A DNA stretch of 64,000 nt from Pseudomonadota bacterium (GCA_027624715.1 JAQBTV010000005.1:1-64000); one strand, 5' to 3'; positions 43,369 through 58,355 are shown, numbered from the stretch's first letter. Notes: generated by a model not told the origin, from the sequence alone. A program made the numbers and translations.

Positions 43369-43998
43369 ATGATTTTATTTAAAAATTTCATAAAATATCT
43401 TATGCTTATAGTTTTTATGGGTAACTATATCGATCCTGTTAATGCTGGAAAATTTAGAGGGGCTCCAGTTATTGAACAAATTGACACCCTTGAGCATTCG
43501 CAATATGTGAAGCTTATTAGAGGCATTGATTACGTCGACAATCAGGGGGATATCTGGACCACGGAGGAAAATCTCTTAATCCCTCTAGATTTACTCTCCG
43601 ATGAAATACGACAAATCAGACCTTTGCCCAGGGAGTTTGATTATCTAAAAACCACGCTCATTTATCACAGCCAGTCAGTCCAAGCCACTAAACCTTGGCG
43701 CGCGGTGCAAAGCATTGTTTATGAGGCTTTAATAGACGAAGGTCTTCAAGAGCATATAGCGAAGATGATCTATGCCATCGTGCGCGCAGAAGGTTGGCGT
43801 TGGGAGCCACTAGGGTCGACTTGTTATAAATCATGTCATTCGGCTGCTCCCTTACTTAGATGGAGAGCAATGCCCAATTATGCCCAACTGAATGCTACGT
43901 TAGATTGGATCCTTCTGGATTTTCCTACAATCGATCAAATCAACAAACGTGTTGACGCACTCATTCTAAAAACTGGGCCACATATCTTCGCTCAATAA
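43369..43998 (+). CDS. exported protein, weak DUF1353-like
   Basis: The protein has 209 aa with an N-terminal signal peptide (about residues 1-25, cleavage near VNAGKF). The middle has an IWTTEENLLIPLDLLSDEIR segment and later RAVQSIVYEALIDEGL and AIVRAEGWRWE, patterns I associate loosely with DUF1353 phage-linked proteins. Two Cys lie near residues 152-156. Function unknown. It is alone between the amidohydrolase gene and map. Confidence 0.5.
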   Translation: MILFKNFIKYLMLIVFMGNYIDPVNAGKFRGAPVIEQIDTLEHSQYVKLIRGIDYVDNQGDIWTTEENLLIPLDLLSDEIRQIRPLPREFDYLKTTLIYHSQSVQATKPWRAVQSIVYEALIDEGLQEHIAKMIYAIVRAEGWRWEPLGSTCYKSCHSAAPLLRWRAMPNYAQLNATLDWILLDFPTIDQINKRVDALILKTGPHIFAQ

Positions 43999-44068
43999 TC
44001 CTGTTCTTCTTTCCGCAAAGCTTAGCCACGATGGTATTATCCAGTCTACTAAAATAAAATAATCTTCA

Positions 44069-44881
44069 ATGTCAGTAGTAATCAAAACGGATGACGAGAT
44101 AGAGAAAATGCGCATAGCTGGAAGGCTCGCATCTCAAGTACTCGATTTTATACAACCTCAGGTCCGTGCGGGCATTACCACAGATGAGATCGACTCTCTG
44201 TGTCATGATTTCATGGTCAATGTGCAAAATACCATTCCGGCCCCACTGAATTACGCCCCACCTGGGTATACGCCCTTTCCCAAGTCTGTTTGCACTTCGG
44301 TTAACCATGTAATTTGTCATGGCATTCCGGGACCTAAAAAATTAAAAAATGGGGACTCGATTAATATTGATATAACAGTAATTAAAGATGGCTATCACGG
44401 AGATACGAGCCGAATGTTTCATGTCGGAGAACCTACGATACAAAGCCGTCGTTTAGTCGCGCTTACTTTCGATTGTATGTGGGCGGGTATCGCGCAGATT
44501 AAGCCTGGTGCTCACTTGGGAGACATCGGTTCTGCGATACAAAAAATGGCTGAGTCCGCCGGCTATAGTGTTGTACGAGAATTTTGTGGACACGGGATCG
44601 GATCCACCTTTCACGAGGATCCACAAGTACTTCATTACGGCAAAGTTGGGACGGGATTAAGGCTAGCTCCAGGAATGATTTTTACAGTGGAACCGATGAT
44701 CAACGCAGGAAAGCCAGACATCCGTCAGTTGGCCGATGGCTGGACGATTGTGACTAAAGATCATCAACTATCAGCTCAATGGGAACATACTGTGTTAGTG
44801 ACGGACACAGGATTTGAAGTGCTGACGACGTCGGAAGGAACACCCCTACCTCCCACTGGTTTATTGTTTAAAGTCGAATGA
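44069..44881 (+). CDS. map: methionine aminopeptidase, type I
   Basis: The protein has 270 aa. The metal ligands of the pita-bread fold are all present: D101, D112, H175 (in FCGHGIG), E208 (in TVEPM) and E239 (in QWEHTV), plus H83 in ICHGIP. It removes the initiator Met from nascent proteins. The stop overlaps the glnD start (ATGA), as often seen in gammaproteobacteria, where map, glnD and def cluster. Confidence 0.95.
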   Translation: MSVVIKTDDEIEKMRIAGRLASQVLDFIQPQVRAGITTDEIDSLCHDFMVNVQNTIPAPLNYAPPGYTPFPKSVCTSVNHVICHGIPGPKKLKNGDSINIDITVIKDGYHGDTSRMFHVGEPTIQSRRLVALTFDCMWAGIAQIKPGAHLGDIGSAIQKMAESAGYSVVREFCGHGIGSTFHEDPQVLHYGKVGTGLRLAPGMIFTVEPMINAGKPDIRQLADGWTIVTKDHQLSAQWEHTVLVTDTGFEVLTTSEGTPLPPTGLLFKVE

Positions 44882-47490
44882 CGCAAGCAAAATCGGCTTC
44901 ACCGGTGGATGCGCAAATTCAAAATCTTAGAGCGCAAATTAAACAGAAAAAACAAAGGTTATTTTCTCAGTTAGACCGCAAGACTGATTATGCATCTCTT
45001 CTCAAGCGCCACTCTAGACAAATTGATGCGCTGCTAAGGTCTCTTTGGGACGAACAATTGCAGGCAACGCACGCGACATTAATCGCTGTGGGTGGGTATG
45101 GGCGTGGCACCTTATTCCCCTTCTCCGATATCGATTTACTCATTCTTGTTCCTGATGCTATAAACAAAAAAAGTCAATCAGTGATCGCCGCGTTTGTTAG
45201 TTTGCTATGGGACCTTAGCCTAGACGTTGGGCATAGCGTAAGAAATGTCAAAGAGTGTATTAATGAGGCTGAAAAGGACATCACGACGCAAACAAATTTG
45301 ATGGAGTCGAGATTTTTAATTGGCTCCCGGTCGCTCTTCACTCAATTTAAGAAGCAAGCTGTTAGCAATATAGACAAGCATCGTTTCTGCGACGCAAAGC
45401 TCGTTGAGCTACGGCAACGCCATAGTCGTTATAACGATTCGTCACAAAACCTTGAGCCGAATCTCAAAGAGTCCCCTGGAGGATTGCGAGACCTTCAAAC
45501 CGTTCTTTGGATTGCTCAAGCAGCTGGCTACGGCACCACTTGGAAGCATCTAAGAGAAAACGGTGTAATCTCGAAAGCTGAGCAAGCACAACTCGAGAAA
45601 CATGAACGAGCGCTAACACTTGTTAGGACACTCCTACATTTAAAGGCAGGACGGACGGAAGATCGACTGCTGTTTGATTTTCAACGACTACTCGCCGCTG
45701 ATCTGGGCTTTCGAACTACAAAAGCAAAGCCAGAGACAGAACAATTGATGCAAGTAGTCTTTAAGGCCTCTCAATCGGTGAGTCTTCTGTCATCCATCGC
45801 ACTACAACACCTTACGGAGATGATACACGGAGAGAGCGAAGCAGATCCGATAAAGATTGATGAGGATTTTCAAATTCGAAACAGTTTTCTTGAAACTACA
45901 AGTCCTAGTGTTTTTAATAAAAGACCTCATAGTATTCTTCGATTTTTTTCGGTGCTACACGAACATCACGAGATCAGAGGCATCTCTGCACGAACACGTA
46001 AGGAACTTTGGCATGCGAAAAAGCTGATCAATGATGAGTTTAGGAACGATCAACAAAACAAAAAAACGTTCTTGAGTTTTTTTAAAAAACAGGTAGGTTT
46101 GACGCATACACTCAGATTGATGAACCTATATGAAGTCTTAGGCCGTTACTTACCTGAGTTTGGAAAAATATGCGGACAGTTACAACACGATCTTTTTCAT
46201 GTGTATACCGTTGACGATCACATACTGATGGTTGTGCGTAATCTGCGACGTTTTGCAGTCCCGGAGATGTCACACGAGTTCCCTTTGTGCAGCAAGCTGA
46301 TGGGATCATTTAAACGACCTGAAACCTTGTATATAGCAGGTCTTTATCACGATATTGCCAAGGGCCGAGGAGGTGATCACTCGAAACTTGGCATGGAGGA
46401 TGCAAAAAAGTTCTGTCAACATCATGGTCTAACCTCTACGGATATGAAATTAGTAGTATGGCTGGTTGAAAACCATTTATATATGTCAACTATCGCCCAA
46501 AAGAGAGATATTTCAGATCCATCAGTTGTACTTGAATTCGTCAAATCTGTAAAAACCCAACGACGCTTGGAGGCTTTATATTTGCTAACAGTTGCCGACA
46601 TACGAGGAACAAGTCCAAAGGTATGGAATGCATGGAAAGGTAAACTACTAGAGAATGTATATCACCTCGCATTAGAGCATATTAGCGTTGACTCAAAAAG
46701 ATCAAGTAATTTTATTGAGAGAAAAAAGTTTAATGCAGAAGCTCGACTAACGTCCTACGCCATTCATAAAGAGGCATATACTAAGTTTTGGAATCAATTA
46801 GACGAGAGCTATTTTATCCGCCATGAAGAGAGCGAGATCGTATGGCATACGCGCGTTCTTAATTTTCGAATGGATAGCAAACAACCCATAGTAAAGGCGA
46901 GACTGTCTCCCATTGGAGATGGATTACAAGTTTTGATTTATGGTCAAGATGAACCCTTGGTCTTTGCTAAGATCTGTGGATTTTTTGAGCACACTGAATT
47001 GTCAGTTGTAGAAGCCAAAGTTTTTACCACACGAAATAATTATTACCTCAATACGTTTCTAGTACTTACTCATCTTGGAATGGACATTCACTATCAAGAT
47101 ATGATCCGACATATCGAAAAGGAACTACCCATCATTATTGTTGAAGAATCACTACCAAAACCAATCAGCGGAAGAATAAGTCGGCGACTTAAGTATTTCC
47201 CCATCAAGCCAGAGGTTAGCATTAGAGGGGATGAAAACGGTTTGAACTACTACTTACAAATTACCTGTGCAGATCGACGTGGTTTGCTGTATACCATCGC
47301 TCGAACGTTATCGGAGTATCGTATTGATATCCAGAATGCAAAAATCAATACGATGGGGGAGCGCGTAGAGGATACTCTCCTAGTTTCTGGTGATGCCTTG
47401 CGCAGTTCCCGGGAAGCCTTGAGGCTGCAAAGCGACCTTATCGACAAGCTTAGCGTGTTCAAAACACAAAAAAAGCTAGCTACTCAATAA
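44878..47490 (+). CDS. glnD: bifunctional uridylyltransferase/uridylyl-removing enzyme GlnD
   Basis: The protein has 870 aa. The nucleotidyltransferase motif [17 protein letters not shown] is at the N-terminus, the HD domain ([16 protein letters not shown]) is in the middle and two ACT domains close the protein. It uridylylates or de-uridylylates PII proteins in response to glutamine and so governs nitrogen assimilation. It overlaps map by four nucleotides and converges on def with an 11-nt overlap. Confidence 0.95.
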   Translation: MTQAKSASPVDAQIQNLRAQIKQKKQRLFSQLDRKTDYASLLKRHSRQIDALLRSLWDEQLQATHATLIAVGGYGRGTLFPFSDIDLLILVPDAINKKSQSVIAAFVSLLWDLSLDVGHSVRNVKECINEAEKDITTQTNLMESRFLIGSRSLFTQFKKQAVSNIDKHRFCDAKLVELRQRHSRYNDSSQNLEPNLKESPGGLRDLQTVLWIAQAAGYGTTWKHLRENGVISKAEQAQLEKHERALTLVRTLLHLKAGRTEDRLLFDFQRLLAADLGFRTTKAKPETEQLMQVVFKASQSVSLLSSIALQHLTEMIHGESEADPIKIDEDFQIRNSFLETTSPSVFNKRPHSILRFFSVLHEHHEIRGISARTRKELWHAKKLINDEFRNDQQNKKTFLSFFKKQVGLTHTLRLMNLYEVLGRYLPEFGKICGQLQHDLFHVYTVDDHILMVVRNLRRFAVPEMSHEFPLCSKLMGSFKRPETLYIAGLYHDIAKGRGGDHSKLGMEDAKKFCQHHGLTSTDMKLVVWLVENHLYMSTIAQKRDISDPSVVLEFVKSVKTQRRLEALYLLTVADIRGTSPKVWNAWKGKLLENVYHLALEHISVDSKRSSNFIERKKFNAEARLTSYAIHKEAYTKFWNQLDESYFIRHEESEIVWHTRVLNFRMDSKQPIVKARLSPIGDGLQVLIYGQDEPLVFAKICGFFEHTELSVVEAKVFTTRNNYYLNTFLVLTHLGMDIHYQDMIRHIEKELPIIIVEESLPKPISGRISRRLKYFPIKPEVSIRGDENGLNYYLQITCADRRGLLYTIARTLSEYRIDIQNAKINTMGERVEDTLLVSGDALRSSREALRLQSDLIDKLSVFKTQKKLATQ

Positions 47491-47980
47491 AACCAAACGT
47501 CGTAAAATCTTTTATTCGAGCCGGGTATAAAACTCCATTCAAGTGGTCACATTCATGCTGCACTACTCGCGCATGAAACCCAGTGACTATTCGATCGATG
47601 ACCATACCGAAGGGATCGAAACCCTGATATCTAATATTGTTATATCTAGGGACAGAACCACTTAAACCGGGCACTGATAAACAACCCTCAATCCCCTCTT
47701 CCATGATTTGATCAAGTGAATGTATCGTAGGATTGATTAGTATAGTGAATGGTACCGCGCTTGCTTCTGGGTAACGGGCATTACTATCAAAACCAAAGAT
47801 CACGACTCGTTTAAGTCTTCCAATTTGCGGCGCAGCAAGTCCAGCGCCGTTTAAATGAGTCATCGTATCTTTCATATCTTGAATTAATTCAAGCAACTCT
47901 GGTGTATTAAATTCATGAATCTCGTCAGACCGTTCCAATAATGTTGGATTCCCCATCTTAAGTACCGCTTTAATACTCAT
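47480..47980 (-). CDS. def: peptide deformylase
   Basis: The protein has 166 aa. Motif 1 is GAGLAAPQ, motif 2 EGCLSVPG with C100, and motif 3 QHECDHLNG with H142, E143 and H146, the metal site. It removes the formyl group from the initiator Met. The gene lies antisense to glnD, overlapping its last 11 nt. The def gene elsewhere usually sits next to fmt; here fmt is not present. Confidence 0.95.
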   Translation of the reverse strand: MSIKAVLKMGNPTLLERSDEIHEFNTPELLELIQDMKDTMTHLNGAGLAAPQIGRLKRVVIFGFDSNARYPEASAVPFTILINPTIHSLDQIMEEGIEGCLSVPGLSGSVPRYNNIRYQGFDPFGMVIDRIVTGFHARVVQHECDHLNGVLYPARIKDFTTFGFIE

Positions 47981-47995
47981 CGAATAACCTCATTC

Positions 47996-48019
47996 ACTCA
48001 ATAACTCAATAACTCAATT
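47996..48019. repeat. short tandem repeat, 8 bp x 3
   Basis: ACTCAATA occurs twice in tandem, followed by the near-copy ACTCAATT. It lies between def and galU, 15 nt upstream of the def start codon. Confidence 0.6.
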
Positions 48020-48141
48020 CTGTATGGTTTCTCAATTCGTAGATATCCAGAACAAATCTTCACATTCCACTAACATCCATACCGAATTCACAAGCAAACG
48101 CGTCTGAGACTGTGATAAATAAAAAATCAGGCGTGATTCTA

Positions 48142-52122
<3,981 letters not shown>

Positions 52123-52167
52123 TCAGAAACTCCATAACCTCAAAGTTGAGTTACGTATGACTCGTAA

Positions 52168-55100
52168 TTAGACTGCCACGTCTTCATTCAATTTCATAGC
52201 CTCTTCAATATCAACAGCGACCACTCTTGATACACCTTGCTCCTGCATGGTGACACCAATTAACTGCTCCGCCATCTCCATGGTGATTTTATTATGTGTG
52301 ATGAACAAAAATTGCGTACTCTTCGACATTTTCTTTACTAAGTCGCAGTATTTCACTGTATTACTATCATCGAGTGGCGCGTCAACCTCGTCAAGTAAGC
52401 AAAATGGCGCTGGATTAAGCTGGAACAAGGAAAATACAAGCGATAGTGCGGTGAGTGCTTTTTCACCTCCGGACAAAAGATGGATTGAGACGTTTCTTTT
52501 CCCTGGGGGGCGAGCAATGACCTCAACACCAGCATCAAGGATTTCTTCACCAGTGAGCACCAAGCGGGCCTCACCACCCCCAAACAGTGCTGGGAACATT
52601 TCTCCGAATTGTTGATTGACCTGATCAAACGTTTTAGACAGTCGCTCTCGGGTTTCTTTGTCAATACTGCGTATCGCATTCTCCAAGGTGGCGACAGCTT
52701 CTAATAGATCTTCTAATTGTGAATCTAAATATCCTTTACGTTCTTTGGATCCTATGAGTTCGTCCATTGCAGCCAAATTAATCGCACCGAGGTTAGCTAT
52801 CTTCCGCTGTAACTGCGATATTGAAGCCTGCGCGATAGCCGTATCGAAGTCTACAGGCACGATCGATTGCAGCAAGTTTTTGTCCGCATTCGATTCAGTT
52901 AGTTGCTGCACATAGCCATCACGAGTGAGTCGATATTCTTGCTCCTTTAGGTTCATAGTATTAATTAAGTCACGCAAAGGCTGAAGCCCTCGATCTGTTT
53001 CTTGTCGCAGTTGTTCACCGGCTCTCAACTGTATATCCCAACTAGATAGGATCTCGCGAGCGGCGTTAAGCTTTTCCTCGATCTCAACACGATGCGCTAA
53101 GTGCATTTGAAGCTCTGACGACTGCTCTCCTTCTAACTCACGATTAACTTGTTGGTTTAGCTCATTTTTCTGAGTATCCAATCGAATAAATAATTGGTAA
53201 ACTTGACGAATATTCTCTGTTAAATCATTGATTTTATTTGATAATGATCGATACTCAAACGAGTGCTCAGAATACATTGTATTGAGATTGCTGATTTCTT
53301 CAAGTTTCCGATTCCTCTGTTCACTGGACAACTGAAGCTCGGCAGCCAGTTCGTGTAGCGATCCAGAGGCAGACTTAAGTTTTATCTCTAAATCTTCTGT
53401 GTTAGCCGTCGCGCTCGTATACCGCGCCTGCTCGCCTACGTTAAACCCATTCACTTCAAGGAGTTCAGCATTTATCTGCGCCAAACGCTCGACGGTGTGC
53501 TGGTTGAGATCTGTCAGCCGCAGGTAATCAACTTGCTCGTGATGAAGTTTCTCTTTCAGGTCCACGTAGCTTTGTCGTGCGCTACCCATTTCACCTTTAA
53601 GTATGTTAACTGCCTCTGTGACCATCTGCAATTTTTCTGAAGCACTGTCGACCGCCACTTGCGCAATTTCGGCAAGTTGATCGAGCTTCTCAATTTCAAG
53701 TTGTCGTGCAAGCACGCCATGCACCTCTTGATCAGGAGCAAAAAGAGCAACACCACCGGGGTAGTATAAATCCCCTCTTTTCGTGATGCACATCTGTCCA
53801 GAGGTTAATTGACCCATCAATAAGCGTGCCTCAGCATCCGATTCCGCAATAAAGACGTGCGATAACCAAAGCTTCATAAGGTTTGCGGTAGAGTCATCAT
53901 TTGCTTGAACGACAGTTGCCAATGATTTCAATTCCGACGTCAAAGTGAGTCTCTCGTTATGAGCGAAGTATTTATTAAAGAACGAGACTTTAGATGGTGG
54001 CTTATTGGCCTCCTCAAAAGTAATAGTGCCAAGGTCAACGGTGGCAATTGACATCAGCCGCTCCCGCAGAACCGCCTCAACAGCATCCTCCCAACCTTCT
54101 TCAACTCGGAGCAATTCCCATAATCGATCATCACTGTTAAATCCGCTTTGATCTAACCATTCTCTCAAACGATCTGACTGGGAGACCCGTGCCTGCAGGT
54201 CACTTAAGGCTTTTTTCTTTGCATTGAGTTCAGAAGAAACGTTTCTCTTTTCATCTAAATTAGTTGCGGCAGTTTCTTTTTCTTTTTCCAATTGGATGAG
54301 CTTTGCTTCCGACTTTAATAATGAGTTCGCTCGGTCAGTTAATAAACCCGTTAATTGCTTGATAGATGAATCCATCGACTCAGCTTTACGTGCGTCTGGC
54401 GCGCTCAGATCGAGCCGTTCCTTATCCAACCTGGCTTTCCTATTCGCGAGTTGAGCCAAGACATCCGCAGCATGTGTCTGCTGTGTCTTATTTAGGTTTA
54501 ATTGATTTTGCAGCTCAGAAATTAACTTTATTTGAGCATCTACAGTTGACTGGGCAATGATAAAACACTGCTCTATTTCTGGCAGCTGATTCTTATTGTT
54601 CTCCATATGTAATAAAGTTCGGTTTTGATCAAAACGCACGCTCAGTATATTTTTCCGAGCATTCCAAAATGACTGCTCTAGGACTAACAAATTAAGACGC
54701 TCTTGTTTGTAAGTCACATCAATATTGCTGAGCTGTTGCTGTGTTCTTTTTCGATTCTCCCTGATGTACTCGATGCTCTGTTCGACTCGAGCAATCGCGG
54801 AGTTTATCGCGTAGAGCGAACCTTGAACTTCATTAACTGCAGAAGCACTCTCGTCACGTGAAATTTTCAATTTCTCAAGTTCGGACTCTGTCTTCCGTAA
54901 TACCGCGGTCTCTTTTTCAATCTTGGTACATATTTCTTTGATTTGCGTCTCAACATCGACTCTTTTTTTATCAGCCTCTCGCTGACTGTGGTACCACACG
55001 TGCTGCTGCGTTTCTTTTAATTTGCTTTCGTACTCATGAAACTTCTCGGCCTGATGAGCCTGCTGCTCAAGCTTTCGCAGCTGTTTATCCAGTTCAGACC

Positions 55101-55692
55101 GAATATCCTCTAGGCGAGAGAGATTTTCTCTGGTATCGTCAAGACGTAACTCAGTGTCTCGGCGGCGCTCGCGATACTTAGAAACGCCTGCGGCCTCTTC
55201 TAAAAAAAACCTCATATCATCTGGGCGAGCCTCGATTATTCGAGAAATCATGCCCTGCTCGATGATGGCGTATCCTTTGCCACCTAACCCAGTCCCTAGA
55301 AAAATATCAGCGACATCACGTCGCCTGACGTGTTGATTATTGAGGTAATAGAAAGACGCCCCTTCGCTTTCGAGAACACGTTTCACTGAAATTTCTGAAT
55401 ATTGAGACCACGCTCCAGTAACTTTGCCGGCACTGTTATCAAAAATCAGTTCGACACTTGCTCGAGACATAGGTTTACGGTCGCTCGAGCCAGCGAAAAT
55501 AACATCCTGCATGTTCTCACCACGAAGCTGTTTCGCTGACGTCTCACCAAGCACCCATCGAACAGCATCAATCACATTGGACTTACCGCACCCATTTGGA
55601 CCGACGACGCCGACTAACTGTCCTGGAACAGGGATATGCGTAGGATCTACAAAAGATTTGAAACCGGCTAATTTGATATGAGTCAGGCGCAA
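52168..55692 (-). CDS. smc: chromosome partition protein SMC
   Basis: The protein has 1174 aa from the TTG at 55692, which gives the standard start LRLTHIKLAGFKSF; a longer frame of 21 codons upstream has no family match. The Walker A motif GPNGCGKSN lies near residue 32, long coiled coils flank a hinge near residues 500-650, and the C-terminal head carries LLSGGEKALTALSL and LLDEVDAPLDD. SMC condenses and segregates the chromosome with ScpA and ScpB, which are not encoded here. Confidence 0.94.
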   Translation of the reverse strand: MRLTHIKLAGFKSFVDPTHIPVPGQLVGVVGPNGCGKSNVIDAVRWVLGETSAKQLRGENMQDVIFAGSSDRKPMSRASVELIFDNSAGKVTGAWSQYSEISVKRVLESEGASFYYLNNQHVRRRDVADIFLGTGLGGKGYAIIEQGMISRIIEARPDDMRFFLEEAAGVSKYRERRRDTELRLDDTRENLSRLEDIRSELDKQLRKLEQQAHQAEKFHEYESKLKETQQHVWYHSQREADKKRVDVETQIKEICTKIEKETAVLRKTESELEKLKISRDESASAVNEVQGSLYAINSAIARVEQSIEYIRENRKRTQQQLSNIDVTYKQERLNLLVLEQSFWNARKNILSVRFDQNRTLLHMENNKNQLPEIEQCFIIAQSTVDAQIKLISELQNQLNLNKTQQTHAADVLAQLANRKARLDKERLDLSAPDARKAESMDSSIKQLTGLLTDRANSLLKSEAKLIQLEKEKETAATNLDEKRNVSSELNAKKKALSDLQARVSQSDRLREWLDQSGFNSDDRLWELLRVEEGWEDAVEAVLRERLMSIATVDLGTITFEEANKPPSKVSFFNKYFAHNERLTLTSELKSLATVVQANDDSTANLMKLWLSHVFIAESDAEARLLMGQLTSGQMCITKRGDLYYPGGVALFAPDQEVHGVLARQLEIEKLDQLAEIAQVAVDSASEKLQMVTEAVNILKGEMGSARQSYVDLKEKLHHEQVDYLRLTDLNQHTVERLAQINAELLEVNGFNVGEQARYTSATANTEDLEIKLKSASGSLHELAAELQLSSEQRNRKLEEISNLNTMYSEHSFEYRSLSNKINDLTENIRQVYQLFIRLDTQKNELNQQVNRELEGEQSSELQMHLAHRVEIEEKLNAAREILSSWDIQLRAGEQLRQETDRGLQPLRDLINTMNLKEQEYRLTRDGYVQQLTESNADKNLLQSIVPVDFDTAIAQASISQLQRKIANLGAINLAAMDELIGSKERKGYLDSQLEDLLEAVATLENAIRSIDKETRERLSKTFDQVNQQFGEMFPALFGGGEARLVLTGEEILDAGVEVIARPPGKRNVSIHLLSGGEKALTALSLVFSLFQLNPAPFCLLDEVDAPLDDSNTVKYCDLVKKMSKSTQFLFITHNKITMEMAEQLIGVTMQEQGVSRVVAVDIEEAMKLNEDVAV

Positions 55693-55793
55693 AATAATAT
55701 CCGTTGAAATCGTTATAATCTCAGATATGCAAAATTGTAATTCAGTCTCACACACCCATAACGTCTATTTTAGCTTAATAAACTCATTTAAGA

Positions 55794-56210
55794 ATGCCAA
55801 AATCTGCCAACCACTTGCTTGAAACATTTCCAAACCCAGCGCCGAAAAATGATTTTTGGATACGGATGCAAATCCCAGAATTTACCTGCCTGTGTCCAAA
55901 AACAGGACAACCTGATTTTGCAACGCTTTACTTAGATTATTTGCCCGATAAAAAATGTGTAGAGCTCAAAAGCCTTAAGCTTTACACGGTATCGTTCAGG
56001 GATAAAGGAGCATTTCATGAGGCTATTGCCAATCAAATTCTAAATGATCTAGCGACCCTGACAAAACCAAAATTCATGCGGCTCACTGCGCGCTTTTATG
56101 TGCGCGGTGGAATCTTCACAACAGTCGTTGTTGAGCACAAGAAAAAAGGATTTAAGCCTGAGAATTCCATACAACTACCGGAATTATCAAATGAAAAGCT
56201 TACTTACTAG
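55794..56210 (+). CDS. queF: NADPH-dependent 7-cyano-7-deazaguanine reductase, short type
   Basis: The protein has 138 aa, the short B. subtilis type rather than the long E. coli type. Active-site motifs are PEFTCLCP with nucleophilic C34, TGQPDFAT with D41, and the QueF signature [11 protein letters not shown]. It reduces preQ0 to preQ1 on the queuosine pathway. It is divergent from smc. Confidence 0.93.
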   Translation: MPKSANHLLETFPNPAPKNDFWIRMQIPEFTCLCPKTGQPDFATLYLDYLPDKKCVELKSLKLYTVSFRDKGAFHEAIANQILNDLATLTKPKFMRLTARFYVRGGIFTTVVVEHKKKGFKPENSIQLPELSNEKLTY

Positions 56211-56215
56211 ATTTT

Positions 56216-56339
56216 TTATATTGTCGCTCCACCACCAACTTCAATAACAACTTTATTCAGCCAAGAATTTATTTACTGTGGCACGACCGATTCCTCGACC
56301 CGCATCGGTAATAATTGATACTTTCCCAATTAACCTCAT
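56216..56339 (-). pseudogene. remnant of a short-chain dehydrogenase gene
   Basis: Direct translation of the minus strand from the ATG at 56339 gives 28 codons with a strong SDR N-terminus: GKVSIIT, then DAGRGIGRATV (normally GAGRGIG) and FLAE, ending in a stop at 56253. After a one-base shift the next 13 codons continue in SDR style (KVVIEVGGGATI) and stop at 56216. The rest of the gene is gone. The fragment lies between queF and the L,D-transpeptidase gene, so a full SDR gene was probably deleted or inserted and decayed here. Confidence 0.7.
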
Positions 56340-56359
56340 TTAAGATTTCTTCATTGCGC

Positions 56360-56839
56360 TTAACTAATGATCACCGTATCACCCGGAGAAACTAGGTTAA
56401 ACAGTTCAATAATGTCTGCATTAGCCATACGAATACATCCTATCGAACCCGGCGTTCCTAACTGAGTCCCATCGGGGCATCCATGAATATAAATGTATCG
56501 GCGCATAGTATCTACCGTGCCCAATCGATTGATCCCCACTTCCTTTCCCGACAACCAAAGTATTCGGGTTAATATCCAATCACGATCTGGATACATGTTC
56601 TGCAAAGAGGTACTAAATATCTCGCCGGTGGGTCTGCGCGCAAAGAACACTGTGTTAATCGGCTGGTCTTCACCAATCTTTGCTCGAATACAATGCATTC
56701 CTCTCGGCGTTTTAAAACTGTTATACGTCTCCCCAACGCCGAACTTGGAAGTTGATACTTGATAACTTTTGATTAAGGGCTCATTAGATACGTCACTTAT
56801 GCTGAGCGTTTGATGTTTGATATTTATATTTAAAAACAT
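56360..56839 (-). CDS. L,D-transpeptidase (YkuD) domain protein without a signal peptide
   Basis: The protein has 159 aa and is a YkuD-type domain. The catalytic motif is seen as HGCPDGTQLGTPGSIGCIRM, with H119 and nucleophile C135. Members cross-link peptidoglycan or cleave the crosslinks. The N-terminus has no signal peptide or membrane helix, unlike most periplasmic enzymes, so export is unclear. It lies 4 nt after tadA and is probably cotranscribed with it. Confidence 0.8.
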   Translation of the reverse strand: MFLNINIKHQTLSISDVSNEPLIKSYQVSTSKFGVGETYNSFKTPRGMHCIRAKIGEDQPINTVFFARRPTGEIFSTSLQNMYPDRDWILTRILWLSGKEVGINRLGTVDTMRRYIYIHGCPDGTQLGTPGSIGCIRMANADIIELFNLVSPGDTVIIS

Positions 56840-56843
56840 TATT

Positions 56844-57311
56844 TCAGCGTCGATTTTTAAAAAATGTTTGTAACACTGCCGTACACTCGGCAGGCATTAC
56901 ACCTCCTAGAACCGAAGTGTGGTGGTTTAATTTTTCGTGCTCAAATAAATCAATTACTGAGCCACATGCCCCCGACTTTTGATCATACGCTCCAAAAACC
57001 AGCCGAGAGACTCTTGCGTGCATGATAGCCCCTGCACACATGACGCAAGGCTCTAACGTAGAGTATAACGTTGTTCCTACAAGTCGATAATTTCTTAAAA
57101 TATTTGCTGCTAGGCGTAGTGTCGTGACCTCAGCGTGGGCAGTGGGATCTAATGACGAAATTGGAGAATTGCCAGATTGACTGATTACCTGTCCATCTTT
57201 GACTAAAACAGCACCGATGGGCACCTCTCCTTTAAGGGCACTTTCTTTAGCTAGCATTAAAGCTTGCCGCATGAAGACATGATCGTTATTGGACAAAACA
57301 GAAGGATCCAA
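56844..57311 (-). CDS. tadA: tRNA-specific adenosine deaminase
   Basis: The protein has 155 aa. Zinc-site motifs are HAE (H59, E61) and PCVMC (C89, C92), with the EVPIGAVLV segment of TadA. It makes inosine at the wobble position of tRNA-Arg. The start is a TTG at 57311 or a second TTG five codons later; the first ATG (residue 14) would cut a conserved region. The gene is 6 nt after the MDR gene. Confidence 0.9.
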   Translation of the reverse strand: MDPSVLSNNDHVFMRQALMLAKESALKGEVPIGAVLVKDGQVISQSGNSPISSLDPTAHAEVTTLRLAANILRNYRLVGTTLYSTLEPCVMCAGAIMHARVSRLVFGAYDQKSGACGSVIDLFEHEKLNHHTSVLGGVMPAECTAVLQTFFKNRR

Positions 57312-57317
57312 ACTGCG

Positions 57318-58355
57318 TCAGACCGCTACGACCAGCTTGCCCAAATTATGCCCTTGTAATAAGCCAATAAAAGCGCTGGGGGCCTTCTCAATCCCTACCA
57401 CCTCGTCTTCAAGATACTTAAGCGTACCTGAAGCGACTAACGGCTCAACTTCACGCACAAAGTGCAGATAATTTGACCAATGATCAGAAATAATAAAACC
57501 ATTCACCGAGAGCTTACGAACCAGAATATTTCGCCACAGATATGGCGCTGATAAGGTTTCTGTTCGGGCACCAGCTCCCATCGCTCCATCGTTATACCAG
57601 CTGATCATTCCACAAACCGGGATACGGCCATGCTCATTCATCCTTGGAATAACAGCCTCAAATAATTTTCCACCGACATTCTCAAAATAAATATCAACAC
57701 CTTTAGGGGTAACCGTCTTAAGCGCAGCACTAAGTGCTTCCGGCGTATCAAAGTTTTTGTGGTTCAAACAATGATCAACGCCAAACTTATCAACAGCCAG
57801 GGCACACTTCTCTTCAGATCCTGCAATGCCTATTGTCTTAAGACCAAGTTGTTTCGAAAGTTGCGCAACCATTGACCCAACAGGTCCCGTGACAGCGCCA
57901 ACTACGAGTGTCTCGCCTGCTTTAGGTTTGCCATGCTGAGTTAAACCCCACCAACCCGTAAAACCGGGCATGCCAAGCACTCCCAGCGCCAGAGATTTCG
58001 GTTCTATTGAAATAGGAAGTTTTTGAATTAATGCACCTTCAACTACTGCCAAGTCGGCCCATCCCATGCGACCATAAACCCAGTCTCCCACTTCGAGCCC
58101 CTCACAAGCACTGGCTTCAATACAGCCTACCGCTCCCGCTTCCATGACGCTCCCAATTTGAATTGGTGGCGCATAAGATCGGGCATCATCCATACGTCCA
58201 CGCATGTATGGATCAAGTGAGAAATGCGCGATTTTGACAAGTACCTGACCCCCAATAAGAGACGACGTAGAAAATGACTCGAGATTGAAATTATCCAGTG
58301 TCGGTAAACCAACAGGTCTACTTGAAAGTATTACTCGTTTTCCCGTTGCAGTCAT
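57318..58355 (-). CDS. zinc-independent medium-chain NADP-dependent oxidoreductase (CurA-like)
   Basis: The protein has 345 aa of the MDR superfamily. It has no catalytic zinc Cys set. The NADPH-binding motif is GAVTGPVGSMVAQLSKQLG (about residues 150-170), and the DPYMRGRM segment near residue 45 is typical of CurA and leukotriene B4 12-hydroxydehydrogenases. It probably reduces the C=C bond of an enone. The ATG at 58355 was chosen over a GTG two codons earlier. It follows icd after about 27 nt. Confidence 0.85.
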   Translation of the reverse strand: MTATGKRVILSSRPVGLPTLDNFNLESFSTSSLIGGQVLVKIAHFSLDPYMRGRMDDARSYAPPIQIGSVMEAGAVGCIEASACEGLEVGDWVYGRMGWADLAVVEGALIQKLPISIEPKSLALGVLGMPGFTGWWGLTQHGKPKAGETLVVGAVTGPVGSMVAQLSKQLGLKTIGIAGSEEKCALAVDKFGVDHCLNHKNFDTPEALSAALKTVTPKGVDIYFENVGGKLFEAVIPRMNEHGRIPVCGMISWYNDGAMGAGARTETLSAPYLWRNILVRKLSVNGFIISDHWSNYLHFVREVEPLVASGTLKYLEDEVVGIEKAPSAFIGLLQGHNLGKLVVAV

